From: Notolepis coatsorum | Lineage: Eukaryota > Chordata > Actinopteri > Aulopiformes > Paralepididae | Assembly (NCBI GenBank): GCA_963971535.1 | Contig: OZ020598.1 | Span: 99,507,674-99,571,673, forward strand | Direction of reading: 5' to 3' | Length of the DNA stretch: 64,000 nucleotides | Shown: piece by piece, positions 52,370 through 64,000 of the stretch | Numbering within the stretch: position 1 is the stretch's first letter | Layout: each line of letters starts with the position of its first letter | The notes under the pieces: model-generated | Databases searched by the model: none | What the model was told of the DNA's origin: nothing | What the model saw: only the letters and a program-made list of their open reading frames with translations | Position numbers and translations under genes: made by a program

Positions 52370-52632
52370 TAGAGCAATGTTAGATCTCCCTGGGTATTCA
52401 TTTATAACTGGTGCAGATTTTAATGCCATCTGGGATCCCTCGATTGATAAATCTAGTCTCACCACATCCAATGACCAGAAACAGGCCTCTAAAGCATTAC
52501 AGGCTTGGGCCAAGGATACAGGTGTAAATGATCTGTGGCGATTACTCAACCCAACGGCCCGAGAGTACTCTTTCTTCTCAGCAAGACACAAGACATTTTC
52601 TAGAATAGACTATGTTTTTGCATCCCCTAGAC
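52370..52632 (+). pseudogene. L1 endonuclease, middle part
   Basis: Reads MLDLPGYSFITGADFNAIWD, DQKQASKALQAWAKDTGVND, WRLLNPTAREYSFFSARHKT, FSRIDYVFASPR. G-A-D-F-N is the catalytic GDFN equivalent, and S-R-I-D-Y-x-F is a standard L1 endonuclease block. The first half of the endonuclease is missing. The hAT at 52633 cuts after FASPR, and the SDH motif follows at about 54725. No stop in the segment. Confidence 0.85.
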
Positions 52633-52699
52633 CAGTGCTTCTCAAACTTTTTCTGTCAGGCCCCCCTTTGGCGGACCAAAATACTTTGGCCTCCCCCCC

Positions 52700-54395
<1,696 letters not shown>

Positions 54396-54399
54396 TGAG

Positions 54400-54534
54400 T
54401 TTGGATGGAGATGTGTCAGGAAGCTTTGTCTCAATGTTGTCTGTAACATTTTTTTTTATCCAGAGTAACTTGATGATTTTCAGATTTTCAGATTTTGAGA
54501 AATGGTCAAACTTATCCAAATATGGTATTTCCAT
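54400..54534 (-). pseudogene. Possible N-terminal transposase exon of the hAT at 52633-54677
   Basis: Reads MEIPYLDKFDHFSKSENLKI, then IKLLWIKKNVTDNIETKLPD and TSPSKLKF. It lies at the 5' end of the transposon's coding strand. I do not recognise a domain in it; the placement is the only support. Confidence 0.35.
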
Positions 54535-54685
54535 GGAGAACAGTGCAGCTGCAACAGATACTGTAGCACTCTAGTGATAATTTTCTGTAATCCCAAAAAA
54601 AATAAAACGTTTTTTTCTTATTTTTTTTTTATCTCAAGGCCCCCCCTGTCACGCGCCCCACACTTTGAGAAACACTGCCCTAGAC

Positions 54686-55220
54686 TATTTGATAGCTTTG
54701 ACGTGGAAGTGGGACCCAGTGCACTATCAGATCACAACTATTTACTCCTAAAGGGCTCATTTAGTAGAATGACATCCAGAGCCCCAAGATGGCGTTTTAA
54801 TTCGACACTGTTGAAAAACACTGAATTCAATCTACAATTCAAAAATAAACTAAATGAATTCCTGCAGATTAATGCGGGTTCGGTACAAGACCCCAGAATG
54901 TTATGGATATCGGTAAAGAGTTTTATCAAGGGAAACACTACTGTCTTTGCCTCCAACCTCCGTAAGAAACGTCATTCCAAATTGGTAGAGCTGGAAACGC
55001 TTCACTCGTCGTTGTTCTCCTCTTTACAACGCAACTACTCTGGTCAATTGGAATCTCAAATTAAAGTGTTAAAAAAAGAGATGAACTCCATTTTAAGACA
55101 ACAATCTGAATTTCAAATACGCAGTACAAGACAACATTATTACTTTCATGGCTCTAAACCGAGTCACCTACTAGCTATGAAGATACGATCCAATGAACAA
55201 TTTGCTGATATCCCTGCTAT
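54686..55220 (+). pseudogene. L1 endonuclease end and linker
   Basis: Resumes after the hAT as LFDSFDVEVGPSALSDHNYL (SDH motif), then a basic, coiled-coil-like linker: WRFNSTLLKNTEFNLQFKNK, KLVELETLHSSLFSSLQRNY, LKKEMNSILRQQSEFQIRST and YYFHGSKPSHLLAMKIRS, up to ADIPAI. This is the region between endonuclease and RT in L1 ORF2. It is cut by the TTAA element in GCTATTAAG; removal gives AIKDQQGL. No stop within it. Confidence 0.85.
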
Positions 55221-56095
55221 TGCCACTCACGAGTTTTCTTGGATTTATGAAAGCCACTCACGAGATTTCTCTGATTTTTTTATTTATTTGTTTTTAGCGA
55301 TCTGAAATCATATTGCATCATGCGAGCCTACCCTAGTATACCCAAGAGCCGCCGGCGATCAGATGTGGAAAAAAGCGCCCCCTATCGTCTCCCAGATGAC
55401 ATCAGGGATTTTGGAATGGACTCAATGAAAATGAATGGGGAAAAAAATCCTGTACTCCACATTTTCCAGTCCACTGGAAGAGTTCAAGAGTACCAGAGTT
55501 CATTATAGATCCTCTGAGCGCCGCGGATCATGAGTTCTACTGTATACACGTTAAATCTATACACTTATCGATTTTTTTGAATGGTGATCAGGAATTGGAA
55601 TATACCAGTTGGATACCATCTGATGTCAGGTAAGGAATCTATGTTATCAGTGTTAGGATAATCAGACTCATTTTGATGAAGATATAAGCTGTTTTGTGAA
55701 ATGTCCTCTATCGGTTTCACTGTAAAATCCATGAGGAGGGCTATTATTAGCGCACGGCTCGAATGGGCGTGCGTGTACGTATAATATTGATCATCTAGCG
55801 TTTATTTGAAAACGATTAATAAATAGGCCGACAAATATCAACGTTCTGGAATATTCCAGGAAAAGACGATTATCAAAACGGGTGCTTTTCAAAATGCTCT
55901 CAAACGGAAATGACGCGATAAAAAACCAATCTGCCTTGACAGCACTGACTGGAAAATGATTATTTGATAAGCGACGGGCAGATTAGACACATAGCCATAA
56001 TTTAAAACATAGATTAGGCGATATTAACGTTAACATTGAAGTGGATGATGGCATTCAAGCACTAAGTCTGGCGCCACCTGGTGGTACTGAAAGTG
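55221..56095. mobile_element. TTAA element, family PB-A, copy 5 (left terminus deleted)
   Basis: Right end GGTACTGAAAGTG with TTAA at 56096-56099. The left end starts within the terminal repeat (TGCCACTCACGAG); about 11 bases, including most of the TTAA and CACTTT, are missing. Otherwise colinear with 28513-29447. Confidence 0.8.
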
Positions 56096-56099
56096 TTAA

Positions 56100-56800
56100 G
56101 GACCAACAGGGACTTGTTACAGACCCCAAAAAAATCAACAAGACTTTCAGTGCATTTTATTCCAACCTGTACAAATCAGAAGTGGTTTTCGATCATAATA
56201 AACTGGATACATTTCTTGATCAAATTAACCTACCTAAACTTTCAGAGGAAGACGCTAAACAGTTAGATGCACCTATTACACTAGAGGAACTTAGGGAGGC
56301 TATATCTGAATTGCAAAGTGGTAAGGCCCCTGGATGGGATGGTATCCCACCAGAACTGTACCTCTCATGTTGGGATGTAATTGGACCCCTATTACTTGAT
56401 ATGATTTTATACTCAATCAAAGAGGGGAACTTCTCCAGGGACGTTAATATGGCACTCATATCTGTCCCCCTTAAAAAAGACAAAGACCCCACCGAATGCG
56501 GTAGTTATAGACCCTTAAGCCTCCTCGGAACCGATCTCAAGCTGTACGCTAAGGTACTAGCCATCAGACTTCAAAAGCATATGACATCTTTAGTTCATCC
56601 TGATCAGACAGGCTTCATAAGATAATATTAGACGGTTACTGCATGTGATAGACGCCAGCAAGGATGCAGAGCCTCCTATAGCTGTATTACCCTTGGATGC
56701 GATGAAGGCCTTTGATAGGTTGGAATGGTCTTATTTATGGGCAGTACTTGGAAGGATGGGGTTAGGAGATGGATTCATTAATATGATCAAAGTACTATAC
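56100..56800 (+). pseudogene. L1 reverse transcriptase, fingers to motif A
   Basis: Reads DQQGLVTDPKKINKTFSAFY, ITLEELREAISELQSGKAPG, WDGIPPELYLSCWDVIG, GSYRPLSLLGTDLKLYAKVL (RT fingers) and [10 protein letters not shown] small deletion and stop follow at 56624. Then [40 protein letters not shown] (motif A with the catalytic Asp) and [10 protein letters not shown]. The hAT-like element at 56801 splits it before motif B, which is at about 58285. Confidence 0.85.
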
Positions 56801-58220
56801 AGGGATTAAAGCAAAAAAAAATCTCCTGACTGAAATTTTTTTCAGGCCAAGTCATATTCTTATTTTAACCTCCACTGTATTTCTTTTTAATAGCGTTGGC
56901 GTTTTAAGGGAGCCTACTTGTTTCGGTTTCGTCGATAATCCAATGTACAGTTACCCCCCCACCCCGCCTACCCAACCCTTCCCTCCCCAACCACCTCCAA
57001 TGTACAGTCCCCCCCCCTCCACCCAACCTCCTCCAATGTACAGTTTCTTCGTCAAATGTATATGCTCTCTTTTTTAGACTCTTATTGTATCACAAACAAT
57101 ACTGTGTAAATCTGGTACGTCATAAATGTATAGATGTAGCAGTATTATCTATCTGTATGTCATGTATGTCATATATGTTATGATGAATTGAAAATGGGGG
57201 ACCCTGATGTAAAGAGGAAAGTCTTTCTCTGGTCTGCAACCCCTTGACAATTGTGTGTATTGAGCTGTACTGTATTGTACCCATTCTGCAATCCGTTATA
57301 ACAATCAATCAATATTTAACCGATTGCAGAATGGGTACAATACAGTATGGCTCAATACACACAATTGTTAAGGGGATGCAGACCAGAGAAAGACGTTTGT
57401 CTTGTTTACATCATCAGGGTCCCCCATTTTCAATTCAGTGACATTTATGACATGCATGACATTGACATCATGACATTTATGGCATAGGGACATACTACAG
57501 GTATATAGTACTGTTACATTTGTGACATATACGATATGCAAATATACAGTAATGTTACCCATAGATCCTGACAGAGAGAATATACGGTGGGGAGGAGACT
57601 GAGAGTTAAGCTAATAAACGTATACTCACAACCACAGCAGGGGACTCACATATTGTACTGTGAAGTAACACGACAATGACAAAAGTGTTGTTTCTGTTTT
57701 TGACATAGTTGCGGCACATGGAACAAGTTAACAACTCACCACTACAGCCCCCAGTAGCGCTGCCTAGCCAGTCTCTTCAAACGTCCTCTCCTCTCGAAAC
57801 TTTTTGTTAGGTGGTCCCGCTGATCATTTTCATCTGAGAACCCCGCGGTGGGTTCTCTTTTTAGTGGCCGGCTTACTCCTTCCATTTAACAGACGCTATT
57901 AAGCTAACGTTAGCTAATCGGTATATAGCAGCGAGTGCAAGCAGCGTGGTGCCTGTGACGTTGGTAAACAAGCAGTTGACGCGTGAGGCTGCAAAAAAGG
58001 CGACCTGTCTCTGGAGTCGCTGAGTGATGATGACTGCTTGGCGCGATAGGAAAAAAAAGCCCTTTTCCATATTTGGCGCCTCTGATTGGCTCAATTTTGT
58101 TTCAATCTGTATGCATCTACAAATCATGCAAATACTTCCGTCAGACTGCGAATCAAATGGACGGATCTCCCCAATCAAATTGACGGAAATCCGTCTGGAG
58201 ACGGAATGCTTTAATGCATG
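56801..58220. mobile_element. hAT-like element inserted in the L1 RT domain
   Basis: The L1 joins across it at GTACTATAC. Flanks ACTATACA/ACTATACT match at 7 of 8 bases. The ends share ATTAAAGCA (left GGGATTAAAGCA, right reverse complement TGCATTAAAGCA). No transposase. It contains two inverted LINE 3' ends (56940-57605) and, at 57870-58200, non-coding sequence with GCTAACGTTAGC and TTGACGGAAATCCGTCTGGA. Confidence 0.65.
56940..57605. repeat. Tail-to-tail pair of (ATCA)n-LINE 3' ends
   Basis: 56940-57313 is the plus 3' UTR (GGGGGACCCTGATGTAAAG, CCCATTCTGCAATCCGTTA, then CAATCAATCAAT); 57317-57605 is the same 3' UTR inverted, meeting at the tails. Together they can fold into a hairpin with arms of about 280 bp. 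Confidence 0.85.
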
Positions 58221-58221
58221 A

Positions 58222-60058
58222 CTATACTCAGCCATGATTATAACAGGTAAATTCACCTCCCCACACTTCCCTGTGTCGTGTTCGTCTAGACAGGGTTGTC
58301 CTCTTAGTCCCGGACTATTTGCTCTATCCCTAGAGCCTTTGGCACAGTATATAAGACAATCTCAGTCCATAGAGCCGATATCAATTAAGGGCACACAGCA
58401 TCATATTAGTTTATATGCGGACGATGTAATATTGTTCATGCAAAACCCTACCACCTCACTGCCTCATCTTCTCAAGGTAATAGATGATTTTGGCAATCTA
58501 TCGGGATTTAAGATAAACTGGCCAAAATCGGCCTTCCTTCCACTTAATGTGACTGCGAAGGCTACCTCCCTCCCAGTAAATGTACCAATGGTAGAACACT
58601 TTAGATGTCTTGGAGTTGAAATATTCCCCACTATATGCCAAACGGTGAAGTATAATTATACCGGATTCCTAGATAGGATCACAAATGACTTTGGCAGGTG
58701 GTCAAAACTAAAAAACTCAGTACAGGCCCGAGCATCAACAGTTAAGATGGATGTTTTACCAAGAATTAACTTCTTCAGCTCGATGTTGCCGTTTTACAAA
58801 TTACACTCCACTGCATATACATTTATTTGGAACAACAAACCTCCATGAATAAAAAGATCCACTGCACAGACAAATAAAGCCGATGGGGGTTTAGCATTTC
58901 CAGACTTCAACTACTATTTTAAAGAGTTCTCTTTAAGACCACTGATAACCTGGTTTGATTCTCAAGCATCTGTATCCTGGAGACCATTAGAGGAGAACAT
59001 AGTGGCACCACATAGACTGCAGGATATAGTATACACCAACTTATCAATTAAGCAATGCAACTTGAAATTTGGCCCTCTTATTACACATGTGATCCGGATA
59101 TGGCGTGATACACAGATTTTTTTTATTAACCAACATAAATGGCATAGTCATTCTCCCCTATTTAATAACAATTTACTCCTTATTGCACAACAACCTATCA
59201 GATTTACCAAATGGGAAAAGAAGTGCATACATACATTGGGGGATGTCTTCAACGACCGGGTTTTTTGCAGCTATAAAGATATATCTAACAAATGTAACCT
59301 CACCAGCTCCACTTATTATTTCTATCTACAATTAAGAGCAGCTTTAAGGGCTCATGGAGTCCCATTAAAGGTGCCACTTGAGCAAATCACAAATTATTTT
59401 ATGAAAAGGAGACATCGAGAGGCTTCGTCTCTGACTTTTATCGTCACTTACTTACGTCGTCATATGATGTCCTTCCCCTAGACTTAGTTTGGAGGAAGGA
59501 TATACCAAACTTGGAAGTAGATTTTGATTGGGATGAAGTCTGGGCAAACGTTCGGCTGTCGTCACGCAACCTGGATCATCAACAGATTAATCTTAATTTT
59601 ATTCATAGGATTTACTTAACTCCTAGACGTTTGCACCTAATGGGGCTTAAACAAGACCCTCGATGCTCCTTGTGTTTAAACGGTGATATTGGTACATTTA
59701 TGCATATGTATTGGGAATGCCCTCCTGTTAAGATATTCTGGGAAGAAGTAACCACTCAATTATCAGAATTTTTATTTCTGACCATACCTGTACTGCCTTC
59801 TGTATTGTTGTTGAATGATGTTTCTCAGTTATCAACCTCTGTACATGTAAAGAGACTAATTTTGTCCGGTCTCACGGCTGCCAAAAAGCTGATAGCATCA
59901 CGCTGGATTCAACCGGATAAAATGTGCCGGAAGGTATGGGTTCTTACCTATCTTGCTGTGATTTATCTAGAGATATCTACCGCACGAATGTTAGGTGTTA
60001 ATGAAGCCAGCATAGCAATCTGGTTAGATGTGGTGGAGAAGATAAAGGATAGCATATG
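58222..60058 (+). pseudogene. L1 reverse transcriptase motifs B-C and C-terminus
   Basis: Reads AMIITGKFTSPHFPVSCSSR, QGCPLSPGLFALSLEPLAQY (motif B), ISLYADDVILFMQNP (motif C, YADD), GFKINWPKSAFLPLN and VEHFRCLGVEIF. Then a TGA at about 58847 and GLAFPDFNYYFKEFSLRPLI. After a frame change near 59440 comes DLVWRKDIPNLEVDFDWDEV. The tail has CSLCLNGDIGTFMHMYWECP, a C-x2-C-x8-H-x4-C knuckle typical of L1 ORF2 C-termini, and ends at TGA 60059. Only a few lesions, so a fairly young L1. Confidence 0.85.
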
Positions 60059-60221
60059 AACTTGTAATCCCTGGCGTTAAACGGAATAATGGATGGATAG
60101 TCCAAGAGGGGGTCCTGAGGGGGGGGTGGCGTCAACATGTTAGGCAACCAACTTGCGCCTAGCCACGCCCCCACGGCGCTCTGCCGCGGCATTATGCAGC
60201 CGTAATCCCCCCTCTTTTAAC

Positions 60222-60295
60222 ATCGACGGTTAGCTCAACTCGTTCGCCCCCTTGCTGTGGAACCTGCGGTGCGTTGGCGACAAGTTCGAATCCCT
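60222..60295 (+). other. tRNA-like sequence inside the MITE
   Basis: GGTTAGCTCAACTCGTTCG resembles an A box, and AAGTTCGAATCCC matches a B box 50 bp on, followed by T-rich sequence. No folding computed; it could be a SINE head rather than a tRNA gene. Confidence 0.3.
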
Positions 60296-60335
60296 TCATT
60301 TTTATTTTTATTTTTTTTTAACGTGCATTCTTTCG

Positions 60336-60540
60336 CCGGTTAAGTTTAGGCATTGTTTCGGAGTTGGTTAAGGTTAGGGTTAAGTTTAGGCATTGTTTCG
60401 GAGTTGGTTAAGGTTAGGGTTAAGTTTAGGCATTGTTTCGGAGTTGGTTAAGGTTAGGGTTAAGTTTAGGCATTGTTTCGGAGTTGGTTAAGGTTAGGGT
60501 TAAGTTTAGGCATTGTTTCGGAGTTGGTTAAGGTTAGAGT
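60336..60540. repeat. 40-bp tandem array, five units
   Basis: TTAAGTTTAGGCATTGTTTC then GGAGTTGGTTAAGGTTAGGG, five near-identical units. A single related unit sits in the foldback element at 8392-8611. It is not telomeric despite GGTTAGGGTTA junctions. Confidence 0.9.
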
Positions 60541-60925
60541 TTGTCGCAGAGCATGGCAATAGAATGCAGCCTATTTCCGCACTGCCGCTCTCTCGCGCTG
60601 CCGCGGTCACATGGGCGTCGTGGCCAATCAGAGAAATGCTGAACGCAAGTTGGTTGCCTAAAATGTTGATGCGGGGGGGTGGGGGGAGGAAGGGAAGGAG
60701 AAGGAAAGAGTGAGGAAGAGCATATGTGTTGTATTGTATTTATTATGTGTATATCTTTTAATCTACATTTATTTTGATTTAAGTACTGGACAGTCATTAT
60801 TGTTATTATTATGTTGGTCATAGTCCTGTGATTTATTGTGGATTTCTACTGTTAATGTATTGTGTGTCTAGTTTTATGTTAAAAAAGGAAGAAAAAAAAA
60901 CATTTGTAAAAAAAAAAAAAAAACA

Positions 60926-61885
60926 TCACAATCTGGAAGGCTATTCCATTGGGCTGGAATCTAGGAAATTATCTAATCATATAATCACTCTAAGAATAAT
61001 GTTGTGTCCATTTTGGGAATTCTGTGAATTGATTTTTTTATGTGGATTTCTAATAGTTTAGTAATGGCTGCTGTAAACGTTTGGTTGTAATGGCTGCTGT
61101 TCCCTTGCCATTTAACAGGGGAGAATCAGACCTTTATTGACTTGCATGTATAATTAAATGCTAATTAGTAAAGAAAACAATGTATTTTTTAATGTATATA
61201 CTTTACACACACCTTGGAAAGCTTCCAACTGACGATATGGCAGCTTCTGAAGAAACAACAGACATACACACACACAACCACTAACACACTGGCATGCACA
61301 GGCATACAATCACACAGGTATACACACACACACACACACACGCACACACGCACACACACACACACACACACACTACAAACACACCGGCATGTACAACCAC
61401 ACAATGACACACAGTAGCACACACACTGGCACACATAAGCACATAGTCACACAGACACACAAAACATAAGTGTATACATGAAATGTTATCGGGGCTGACA
61501 TTCAACAAATCCCCAATGTCAAAACAACATCCCTCTTTTTGAACACTCACTCTGTCTCACTCTCTCTCTATTCCTCACTCTCCATACTGTGTCTGTTACT
61601 GAGCCCAGCTTGCTGTTATCAGCAACAGTCAGACTGACATGTTGTCACATCTGAGATGTGGAGTGACAACAAATGACAACACAGTGGAGGAGGAAAATAC
61701 ATCACTCCACCATCCGTGTCATCCAAATATCTATCTGTCCATCCATCCCTCCCTACAAGGGCGTAATTTTGTTTTCAATGGTGGAGGGGACACATTTGGG
61801 GGCGTGGTCAGTGGCGTCGTTTCAGTAAAAGCCAAGGTATGGCAAGGAGGGAGGGAGGCTGTTGCAGCCGGTGCTACGTATAGTT
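60926..61885. other. No recognised gene; (AC)n microsatellite
   Basis: An ACAC/CACA microsatellite spans about 61258-61400. Around 61758 the sequence AAGGGCGTAATTTTGTTTTC resembles a hAT or LINE terminus, without partner. Frames here are low-complexity. Confidence 0.5.
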
Positions 61886-61889
61886 TTAA

Positions 61890-61953
61890 CACATTCACGG
61901 CCACTGGGATCCGTCTAATCTCACTCTATAAGGCCAGCTTATCATAACAACCT
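61890..61953. mobile_element. PB-D end fragment
   Basis: TTAA at 61886-61889, then CACATTCACGGCCACTGGGA and a CCAGCTTATCATAACAA block, matching 39555-39620. It is cut by the LTR element at 61954. Confidence 0.7.
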
Positions 61954-62579
61954 TGATCGTTTTTAGTTCATTGATCTAGTAATATTTTATGTCAATATCT
62001 TATATATATCTAAAGGCCATAATGTATAATATGCCTAATGGGGCCTGGCGTCTGTGTGTCTGCCTTCTCCCTCCCTGCATGTGGCGTGACCTGCTGACCT
62101 CGTGGCTGTCTCCTTCCACACACACCCATTAACACACACAGGGCCCCCTGTACATCCTGATCACGTGCCTCACACACACACACATCCTCCTCTTCCGACG
62201 CGCACACACACTCACGTACACACGCGCACACATCTCCCCCACCCAGCTGTCGGGGCCGTGATTTGTTGGGATGTTGTTCGAGACTAGCGATCTCTCCCTG
62301 CCTACATCTGGAACCCATTAGCCCCCCCCTTCTGAAACAAGCACACACACAGACAAGCACACACACACACCACACACACACATACTACACACACAGATAC
62401 ATATACACACATACACCCCTCCCCTCCTCCTCTGTATAAATGACATGTAATGTGATGTACTCTTTCTTCTACTGGTGCGAGAGGATGAGCCCGTGCGGGG
62501 TGACTGTTCTCTTCTCTGTGAAATAAAAGCTCTGTTTGAAATACTCTGTCGTTCCGCGAATCTTTGGTCGACTGGTCCA
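61954..62579 (+). repeat. 5' LTR
   Basis: TATA-like TATAAA at 62435-62440 and AATAAA at 62522-62527. CA-rich U3. It holds about 144 bp (61991-62134) absent from the second LTR. It may extend to TTTCA at about 62616. Confidence 0.7.
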
Positions 62580-63518
62580 TGACCATATCAATTCAAGAAC
62601 TCACGAGGGACAGGTTGTCCCTTTCAAGTGGAGGTTATTCCAGTGAGAATTGATGTGGGCCAGCCGCAACCAAGGACGGAACGAGGAATGGAGACACGGA
62701 GGAGAAGACGATGCAGAAGATCCAGACATTCACTACCAGCTGTCTGCAGCACGTCTGAACCAGGGGTGAGGTACGAGCAGCAGCCCCTCAGACGTCCGTG
62801 ACGAGACCACCAGACGACCAGGTGACAGGCAGGAGGAGACGAAGGACAGACAGGCCAGGATGAAGAGAGGCAGACCGGGGGAGATGGCAGCTGAGCAGCA
62901 GAGGCCGGAGATGAACACCGCAGCCAGGCACCGTAAATCATCGACAGCAGCCAGGCACCGCAGATCATAGGCACCGCAGATCATCGACGACAGGCAGATC
63001 ATCCACGACGAGAACGGGGGAAGCGGCAGCAGGAGAGACACTGAGCTGAGCTGGAGAGACGGTGGGCTAGCTGGCGAGAGGTGGAGGGGACAGTCCAGAG
63101 ACACTGAGGAGGCAGCAGACCAGAGGAGACGCTTTTGTCTAGGGGGCCGCACCCTGGAACGGGGACCAACTCAGGAAGAGGCCCTTGCCCTCTAGAAGAC
63201 GGGGCCGACCCAGGATGGGCGGTGTACTGTAACAGAGGGAAGGTAGCGCCCTGATGGACGTTGCGTGTGCCTGAGTAAGGGGGATCCCACAGGGGTTACG
63301 TGTATCGTCTGGAAAAGTTGCAAATCTGTGTTTCTCTCTTTCTTCTCTCTCTCTCTCCCGCTCCCCCCCCCCTCCCTCTATCTCTCTCTCTCCTCTCCTG
63401 GTGTTGTTATCCCGTCTGGTATTAAGTGTGATGCATGTAATGGTTGACAATCGACGGGTACAGATCCATCAATGAACTGTTGTGTTTGACATATGGATTT
63501 AATGTCAAAAAGGGGGAT
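62580..63518 (+). other. Internal region of the LTR element
   Basis: Starts near TTTCAAGTGGAGGTTATTCC (62613-62632), a possible primer-site region, then GC-rich CAG/GAC-rich sequence and a pyrimidine tract at 63328-63397. No retroviral or retrotransposon motif in any frame. Confidence 0.6.
63508..63518 (+). promoter_or_regulatory. Polypurine tract
   Basis: AAAAAGGGGGA directly before the TG of the downstream LTR, the position expected for plus-strand priming in reverse transcription. Confidence 0.7.
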
Positions 63519-64000
63519 TGATAGTTTTTAGTTCATTGATCTAGTAATATTTGATGTATTGAACACACACAGGGCCCCCTGTACATCCTGATCACGCGCC
63601 TCACACACACACATCCTCCTCTTCCGATGCGCACACGCACACACACTCACGTACACACGCGCACACATCTCCCCCACCCAGCTGTCGGGGCCGTGATTTG
63701 TTGGGATGTTGTTCGAGACTAGCGATCTCTCCCTGCCTACATCTGGAACCCATTAGCCCCCCCTTCTGAAACAAGCACACACACAGACAAGCACACACAC
63801 ACATACTACACACACAGATACATATACACACATACACCCCTCCCCTCCTCCTCTGTATAAATGACATGTAATGTGATGTACTCTTTCTTCTACTGGTGCG
63901 AGAGGATGAGCCCGTGCGGGGTGACTGTTCTCTTCTCTGTGAAATAAAAGCTCTGTTTGAAATACTCTGTCGTTCCGCGAATCTTTGGTCGACTGGTCCA
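63519..64000 (+). repeat. 3' LTR (cut by the window end)
   Basis: Same TATA, AATAAA and CTGGTCCA sequence as the 5' LTR; lacks the 144-bp block near its start and has shorter CA runs. Ends at base 64000, where the 5' copy is at 62579. Confidence 0.75.

Larger units (their letters stand above)
60131..60671. mobile_element. MITE-like inverted-repeat element with tandem core
   Basis: Ends TCAACATGTTAGGCAACCAA (60132) and its imperfect complement at 60643-60671 (ACGCAAGTTGGTTGCCTAAAA then TGTTGA). Inserted in the L1 3' UTR between two G-rich stretches. Internal: a tRNA-like stretch at 60222-60295 and a five-unit 40-bp array at 60336-60540. No target duplication is certain. Confidence 0.7.
61954..64000 (+). 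mobile_element. Non-coding LTR retrotransposon, right end outside the window
   Basis: Two direct repeats, 61954-62579 or beyond and 63519-64000, both beginning TGAT(C/A)GTTTTTAGTTCATTG, enclose 0.94 kb with no gag or pol. A polypurine tract AAAAAGGGGGA (63508-63518) immediately precedes the second LTR. It is therefore a non-autonomous LTR element (LARD/TRIM-like). The insertion lies in a PB-D fragment. The LTR's 3' limit cannot be fixed because the window ends. Confidence 0.75.

Noticed and set aside
54502..55305. 267-codon single gene
   Set aside because: The frame joins a hAT end, an L1 segment (54686-55220) and the start of a TTAA element by chance.
60336..60540. Interstitial telomere repeat
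   Set aside because: GGTTAGGGTTA occurs only at the joints of a 40-bp unit; there are no runs of TTAGGG.

Overview
This window is repeat-dominated vertebrate DNA, most probably from a teleost fish. The evidence is the repeat content: Rex1/L2-type, L2 (Maui-like), L1/Tx1-like and RTE-like LINEs, a LINE with an (ATCA)n tail, tRNA-headed SINEs, many hAT elements with 8-bp target duplications, and several families of TTAA-flanked (piggyBac-type) elements. LINE tails of the 'TTAAATAAAGGTTAAATAAA' kind are also typical of fish. I cannot name the species. I found no host protein-coding gene, tRNA gene or rRNA gene; every coding segment I could identify belongs to a transposable element (TE).

Layout. 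1-4.66 kb: a Rex1/L2-type LINE cut by a SINE, a TTAA element and an antisense copy of its own family. 4.68-8.25 kb: a deleted hAT, an L1/Tx1-like LINE fragment split by a short hAT, and a TTAA element. 8.4-9.8 kb: an inverted-repeat element and anonymous sequence. 9.8-23.0 kb: one RTE-like LINE spread over 12 kb by nested insertions, up to four levels deep. It holds a TTAA element containing a hAT that contains a LINE with an intact 795-codon reverse-transcriptase ORF, and a second hAT that contains a solo LTR and an L1/Tx1 fragment carrying a BED-finger hAT. 23.1-28.1 kb: two SINEs and mostly anonymous sequence. 28.1-32.4 kb: an L1 copy with a TTAA element and a hairpin, LINE fragments, another TTAA element. 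32.4-36.5 kb: anonymous repeats and a short hAT. 36.5-43.85 kb (minus): one LINE of the (ATCA)n family in pieces, whose N-terminal ORF carries a 2A-like ribosome-skipping motif. 44.2-45.6 kb (minus): an L2 LINE. 45.97-51.48 kb: a 5.5-kb hAT with a four-exon BED-finger transposase gene broken by only one missing base, plus a large VNTR partly built from copies of its own last exon. 52.37-60.93 kb: an L1 LINE cut by two hATs and a TTAA element. 61.95-64.0 kb: an LTR element with no coding capacity, running off the window.

How the parts work together. Insertions can be ordered because host ORFs rejoin when an insert and one target duplication are removed: at TTAA for the piggyBac-type elements, and at 8-bp duplications for the hATs. 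The LINEs form the oldest layer; hAT, TTAA elements and SINEs cut them later. The SINEs and non-autonomous DNA elements must depend on enzymes encoded elsewhere. The only near-complete enzymes here are the reverse transcriptase at 12.6-15.0 kb and the hAT transposase at 49-51 kb.

Limits: family names rest on motif recognition and remembered family features, not on database searches. All boundaries come from reading terminal repeats and target duplications by eye.
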